From contig DJTQ01000128.1 of the NCBI GenBank assembly GCA_002439285.1, positions 1 through 8,952 on the forward strand: 8,952 nucleotides of DNA, given 5' to 3'. Below the pieces are notes generated by a model that did not search any database, was not told the origin of the DNA, and worked only from the letters and a program-made list of their open reading frames with translations. Position 1 is the first letter of the stretch. The number at the start of each line of letters is the position of its first letter. Below are positions 6,449 through 8,952 of this stretch, one piece after another. Made by a program: the position numbers and the translations under genes. The DNA is from Paenibacillaceae bacterium UBA6304. GTDB lineage: Bacteria; Bacillota; Bacilli; Paenibacillales; Paenibacillaceae.

Positions 6449-6478
6449 GTTTAAAGCCGGGTTTAAATTTTGTTTAAA
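6449..6478. promoter_or_regulatory. Three GTTTAAA direct repeats, possible regulator operator
   Basis: GTTTAAA occurs at 6449-6455, 6461-6467 and 6472-6478, spaced 12 and 11 nt, i.e. one helical turn. The first two also form an almost perfect 18-bp palindrome (6450-6467, TTTAAA...CCGG...TTTAAA). Tandem 6-7 bp repeats with an 11-bp period are typical of OmpR/PhoB-family response regulators (for example PhoP boxes in Bacillus). The position, in the shared 211-nt region between divergent genes, suits an operator that controls one or both. Which regulator binds is not known. Confidence 0.45.
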
Positions 6479-6506
6479 AAATAATCCCATCTCCGGCAAA
6501 AGGCCA

Positions 6507-6534
6507 TTCGCACAGAGCGCGGGATTCATATGTT
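6507..6534 (+). promoter_or_regulatory. Weak promoter candidate for the polysaccharide operon
   Basis: TTCGCA (6507-6512) and TATGTT (6529-6534) are each 4/6 matches to the SigA -35 and -10 boxes with a 16-bp spacer, about 30 nt ahead of the first gene. The same -10 area reads CATATGTTA (6527-6535), which fits the CATANNNTA -10 of the sporulation factor SigK, though the -35 spacing is poor. Neither is convincing alone. Confidence 0.25.
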
Positions 6535-6566
6535 ATTAGCATATTTCAGGATATGGAGATGACGTT

Positions 6567-7397
6567 ATGCCTCTTAGCAGGACCGCCCGCATCCGTGCAG
6601 CCGTTACGATAGATGTACTGATTCCGGCGATAGAAAAAGATCTCGGTTCGCTTCCTTATGTGATCGATGCCGTAAGATCAAAGGTGCAGCATCCTATCGG
6701 CCAAATTATCATCATTGCTCCCAAAAGACAGAAGATGATGGAATTTTGCCGTGCCAAGGGTTGCAGATTCGTGGATGAGAATACGGTCCTGCCGTTGACC
6801 AAGCGGGACATTTCGTATGGATCGGCCAAGTGGGAGCGATCTGGATGGTTATTCCAGCAACTGTTGAAGCTGAGCGGAGACCGGTTATGCAGCGCGAAGT
6901 ATTTTTTGGTCATCGACGCCGACACCGTACTGATCGCACCGCATCGCTTCCGTTCTGGAGGGAAGGACATCTTTTATTGCCGGAACTGGAGCCAGCCAGA
7001 GTATTTTTCCACGTACAGAAGATTAATGGGGCGGAAGCCATCCGCGTCTTCTTCCTTTGTAACCCACTATATGCTGTTTGAAAAATCCAAGCTTGCCCGG
7101 ATGAAAAAAGAGATCGAAGCCAGACACGGGATGCCGTGGTATAAGGCTATTATAGCCAGCATGAACCGGAGCAAACAGTTTGCTTTTTCGGAATATGAAA
7201 CGTACGGCAACTATGTCTATTCTGCCGACCGTGCCGGGGCCCTGCTCCGAAAAGCACGCAACAAAAGCCTGACCGGAAGTCCGGGCGGAATCGGCGAGCA
7301 GCGGCTAGCCAAGTTGGCTAAGACTTACCGCTCGCTGTCTTTTCACAAACGGAAAGGGTATGTGAGATCGCCAGGAGAGAGCCGTTCCCGCAAATAA
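6567..7397 (+). CDS. DUF6492-like putative glycosyltransferase
   Basis: Soluble protein, 276 aa. The N-terminus TIDVLIPAIEKDLGSLPYVIDAV (about residues 14-36) looks like the nucleotide-binding first strand of a GT-A fold, and FLVIDADTVLI (113-123) carries a D-x-D-type metal and sugar-nucleotide site (D117, D119). SKYFLVIDADTV...F and a later HYMLFEK / FSEYETYGNYV pattern fit DUF6492 proteins, which are predicted glycosyltransferases; this is a recollection of the family, not a search. The tail is very basic (KRKGYVRSPGESRSRK). Start ATG 6567 has GGAG at 6555-6558, eight bases upstream. It lies 45 nt ahead of the ManC-like gene in the same direction, so it may use the nucleotide sugar that ManC makes. 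Acceptor and donor are unknown. Confidence 0.75.
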   Translation: MPLSRTARIRAAVTIDVLIPAIEKDLGSLPYVIDAVRSKVQHPIGQIIIIAPKRQKMMEFCRAKGCRFVDENTVLPLTKRDISYGSAKWERSGWLFQQLLKLSGDRLCSAKYFLVIDADTVLIAPHRFRSGGKDIFYCRNWSQPEYFSTYRRLMGRKPSASSSFVTHYMLFEKSKLARMKKEIEARHGMPWYKAIIASMNRSKQFAFSEYETYGNYVYSADRAGALLRKARNKSLTGSPGGIGEQRLAKLAKTYRSLSFHKRKGYVRSPGESRSRK

Positions 7398-7423
7398 CGA
7401 TAGGATGCTCAAAGGAATGGTTA

Positions 7424-7435
7424 GGGAGGGAGGGG
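7424..7435 (+). promoter_or_regulatory. Ribosome binding site for the TTG start of the ManC-like gene
   Basis: GGGAGGGAGGGG ends seven bases before TTG 7443. An in-frame TAA at 7437-7439 excludes any upstream start, and the conserved GGSGKR loop begins at residue 8, so no later start is possible. Confidence 0.85.
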
Positions 7436-7442
7436 ATAAGAT

Positions 7443-8822
7443 TTGCGCATTGTTCTCCTGTCGGGCGGGTCCGGCAAGCGGCTCTGGCCGCTGTCGAACG
7501 AGGTTAGGTCTAAAGCGTACCTGAAGCTGCTCAGTTCTCCGGACGGCGGGATGGAATCGATGATCCAGCGAATTTGCCGGGGGTTGGAGGAAGCGGGGCT
7601 GCTGCAGGATAGTTGTATCGTCACGCATCATGCCCAAGTGGAGATAACAAAGCACCATACTGGTGGCGGCATTCCTGTAATTGGCGAACCGCAGAAGCGT
7701 GGGACCTTTACCGCGATTGCTATAGCGGCGGCCTATTTTCATTCAGTTGCAGAGGTTGGCCCGGATGAGACGGTGGTCGTGATACCCGTCGATTCATTTG
7801 TGGAATCCACTTTTTTCGAGATACTCCCCCGGCTGCCTGCTGTACTGGCGGATTCAGGAGCCGATATGGCGCTGCTCGGTACCGTACCGCACTTCCCCTC
7901 GGACGCTTTCGGCTATATCGTGCCGAAGGCCGGGCAACCGGCGGGCGGTGAAGAATATACGGAAGTCGGATCCTTTGTTGAGAAACCGGACAAGGCAATA
8001 GCGGAGCGTCTGATTTCTCTTGGTGCGTTGTGGAATTGCGGCGTCTTTGCCTGTAGGCAGCGATATCTGCTGTCCTGTATGGCAGACAGGGGAATTCCGC
8101 CGATCTATGAAAGTCTGATGAAGAGGTATGATAGCTTGCCCCGGGAAAGTTTTGACCGCGAGGTGGTGGAAAAGACGCAACGGGTGGTTGTTTTGCCATA
8201 TGGCGGAGTCTGGAATGACCTTGGAAGCTGGGAGCAGCTTTCCCGCCATCTGAGGGACCGCGTCATGGGGAAGGGTAAAATTTCGGAGGACTCCAAGGAC
8301 ACTCATTTAGTCAATGAATTGGACATTCCGGTTCACGTCGTCGGAGCTTCCGGATTGATCGTCGCGGCAGGACTTGACGGCATTCTCGTCGCTACAAAGA
8401 GTGCATCAAGCAGAATCAAAAATGAATTGGGAAACGATGCTTCTTGTCCGATGTATGAGGAGAAGAGGTGGGGAAGCAGCGCTATTCTGGATATTTCCCG
8501 ATCGGAAGAAGGCAGAGAGATCGTGACCTCAAAAGTTAAGATGCTACCCGGTACGCAAACAAGCTACCACCGGCACCAGAGCGTGAACGAGGCGTGGACA
8601 ATAATCTCCGGCTCGGGAGAGTATGCGTTTGACGGAGGGGTTCGGTCCTTGTCTGAAGGGCAGCATATTTTAATTCCCCCGGGCAAGCCGCATGGTATAA
8701 GGGCGCTTACCTTGCTGGAATTCATCCAGGTCAAGAGCGGGATTAAACCGGTAAAAGAAGATATTGAGAGAATAGAGCATGATCCCTTTCCAAGCGGAGG
8801 GTCCGGGCATGACATGTTGTAG
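7443..8822 (+). CDS. Mannose-1-phosphate guanylyltransferase (ManC type) with C-terminal cupin
   Basis: Cytosolic enzyme, 459 aa, the usual length for two-domain ManC proteins. It is predicted to join GTP and mannose 1-phosphate to GDP-mannose, the donor for mannose-containing glycans; the cupin domain in relatives is a phosphomannose isomerase. Motifs: nucleotide loop GGSGKRLWPLS (8-18), K24 at the place of the usual PK, VIPVDSF (D117), AFGYIVP, FVEKPD, LWNCGVF, VVEKTQRVVVLPYGGVWNDLGSW. The cupin has a full first motif G(X)5HXH(X)4E(X)6G with H376, H378 and E383, and H417 in PPGKPH. Departures from classic ManC: VIPVDS instead of VxPADH, and RSKAYLKLL instead of YPKQFLKLL, so the exact sugar may differ (other hexose 1-phosphates are possible). 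The cupin ligands are kept, arguing against decay. TTG start as argued for its ribosome site. Confidence 0.85.
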   Translation: MRIVLLSGGSGKRLWPLSNEVRSKAYLKLLSSPDGGMESMIQRICRGLEEAGLLQDSCIVTHHAQVEITKHHTGGGIPVIGEPQKRGTFTAIAIAAAYFHSVAEVGPDETVVVIPVDSFVESTFFEILPRLPAVLADSGADMALLGTVPHFPSDAFGYIVPKAGQPAGGEEYTEVGSFVEKPDKAIAERLISLGALWNCGVFACRQRYLLSCMADRGIPPIYESLMKRYDSLPRESFDREVVEKTQRVVVLPYGGVWNDLGSWEQLSRHLRDRVMGKGKISEDSKDTHLVNELDIPVHVVGASGLIVAAGLDGILVATKSASSRIKNELGNDASCPMYEEKRWGSSAILDISRSEEGREIVTSKVKMLPGTQTSYHRHQSVNEAWTIISGSGEYAFDGGVRSLSEGQHILIPPGKPHGIRALTLLEFIQVKSGIKPVKEDIERIEHDPFPSGGSGHDML

Positions 8823-8866
8823 ATCGCTAAAGAAGATATCAGAGACTGGAAACTGGAGGAAATGTA

Positions 8867-8952
8867 ATGGGAACAGGACGCTCCACGCTCACAAGCAAAT
8901 GGATTAAAACGAAAGTGCTCATGAAAAGTGCCGCGATCTCGCCGCTGATTCC
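8867..8952 (+). CDS. Start of a third operon gene, function unknown (5' part only)
   Basis: ATG 8867 lies 44 nt after the ManC-like stop and has GGAGGA at 8855-8860 six bases ahead. The frame is open to the end of the window (28 full codons): it starts MGTGRSTLTSKWIKTKVLMK and continues SAAISPLIP. The N-terminus is basic and not a signal peptide. It faintly resembles, from memory, the N-terminal SKWxKTxxLL...IPxIP pattern of YheC/YheD-type ATP-grasp proteins, but 28 residues are too few to say. Position and direction suggest it belongs to the same polysaccharide operon. Confidence 0.75.
   Translation, partial: MGTGRSTLTSKWIKTKVLMKSAAISPLI

Noticed and set aside
6527..6535. SigK-type sporulation promoter (CATATGTTA)
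   Set aside because: Only the -10 fits; the nearest AC dinucleotide gives a 13-nt spacer, too short for the usual SigK arrangement. Kept only as a weak note.
7720..8306. Two long minus-strand open frames inside the ManC-like gene
   Set aside because: Composition is Pro/Arg-rich without motifs, and the plus frame has a full set of enzyme motifs.

Overview
The window looks like chromosomal DNA from a Gram-positive, spore-forming Firmicute, most likely Paenibacillus or a close relative. This is inferred from moderate GC with mixed codon use, strong AGGAGG/GGGAGG-type ribosome sites, TTG and GTG starts, and protein types common in that group (an Opp/Dpp-type importer, a VanZ-RDD fusion, a DUF6492-like glycosyltransferase). 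No ribosomal or other species marker is present, so the genus is not proven.

Positions 1-4440 hold the 3' part of an ABC import operon for peptides or a similar small ligand, all on the plus strand: a solute-binding protein (5' end outside the window), two ATPases (OppD/DppD-like, then OppF/DppF-like) and two permeases (OppB/DppB-like, then OppC/DppC-like). The genes overlap or lie 14-21 nt apart, and a strong intrinsic terminator closes the unit. The second ATPase is short: it lacks the usual C-terminal Cys-rich tail and has an altered H-loop neighbourhood.

Positions 4440-4975 lie between two convergent genes and carry no ordinary gene. They hold about 2.5 copies of a 74-75 nt direct repeat, then four copies of a ~24 nt hairpin-forming motif (two in each orientation, about 50 nt apart). 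A possible 23-codon ORF with a very good ribosome site is embedded in them. The last hairpin copy looks like the terminator of the minus-strand gene.

Positions 4976-6355 (minus) encode a VanZ-domain protein joined to an RDD-type membrane domain. The RDD loop is enlarged by an in-frame minisatellite of 51-54 nt units. Its promoter region (6356-6566) is shared with the divergent plus-strand operon and contains three GTTTAAA direct repeats spaced 11-12 nt.

Positions 6567-8952 (plus) appear to be an operon for glycan or cell-surface polysaccharide synthesis: a DUF6492-like putative glycosyltransferase, a ManC-type mannose-1-phosphate guanylyltransferase with a C-terminal cupin and a TTG start, and the first 28 codons of another gene. 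The second gene plausibly supplies GDP-mannose or a related nucleotide sugar for transfer. No clearly new multi-gene system was found; the most unusual material is the convergent intergenic repeat region and the VanZ-RDD minisatellite.
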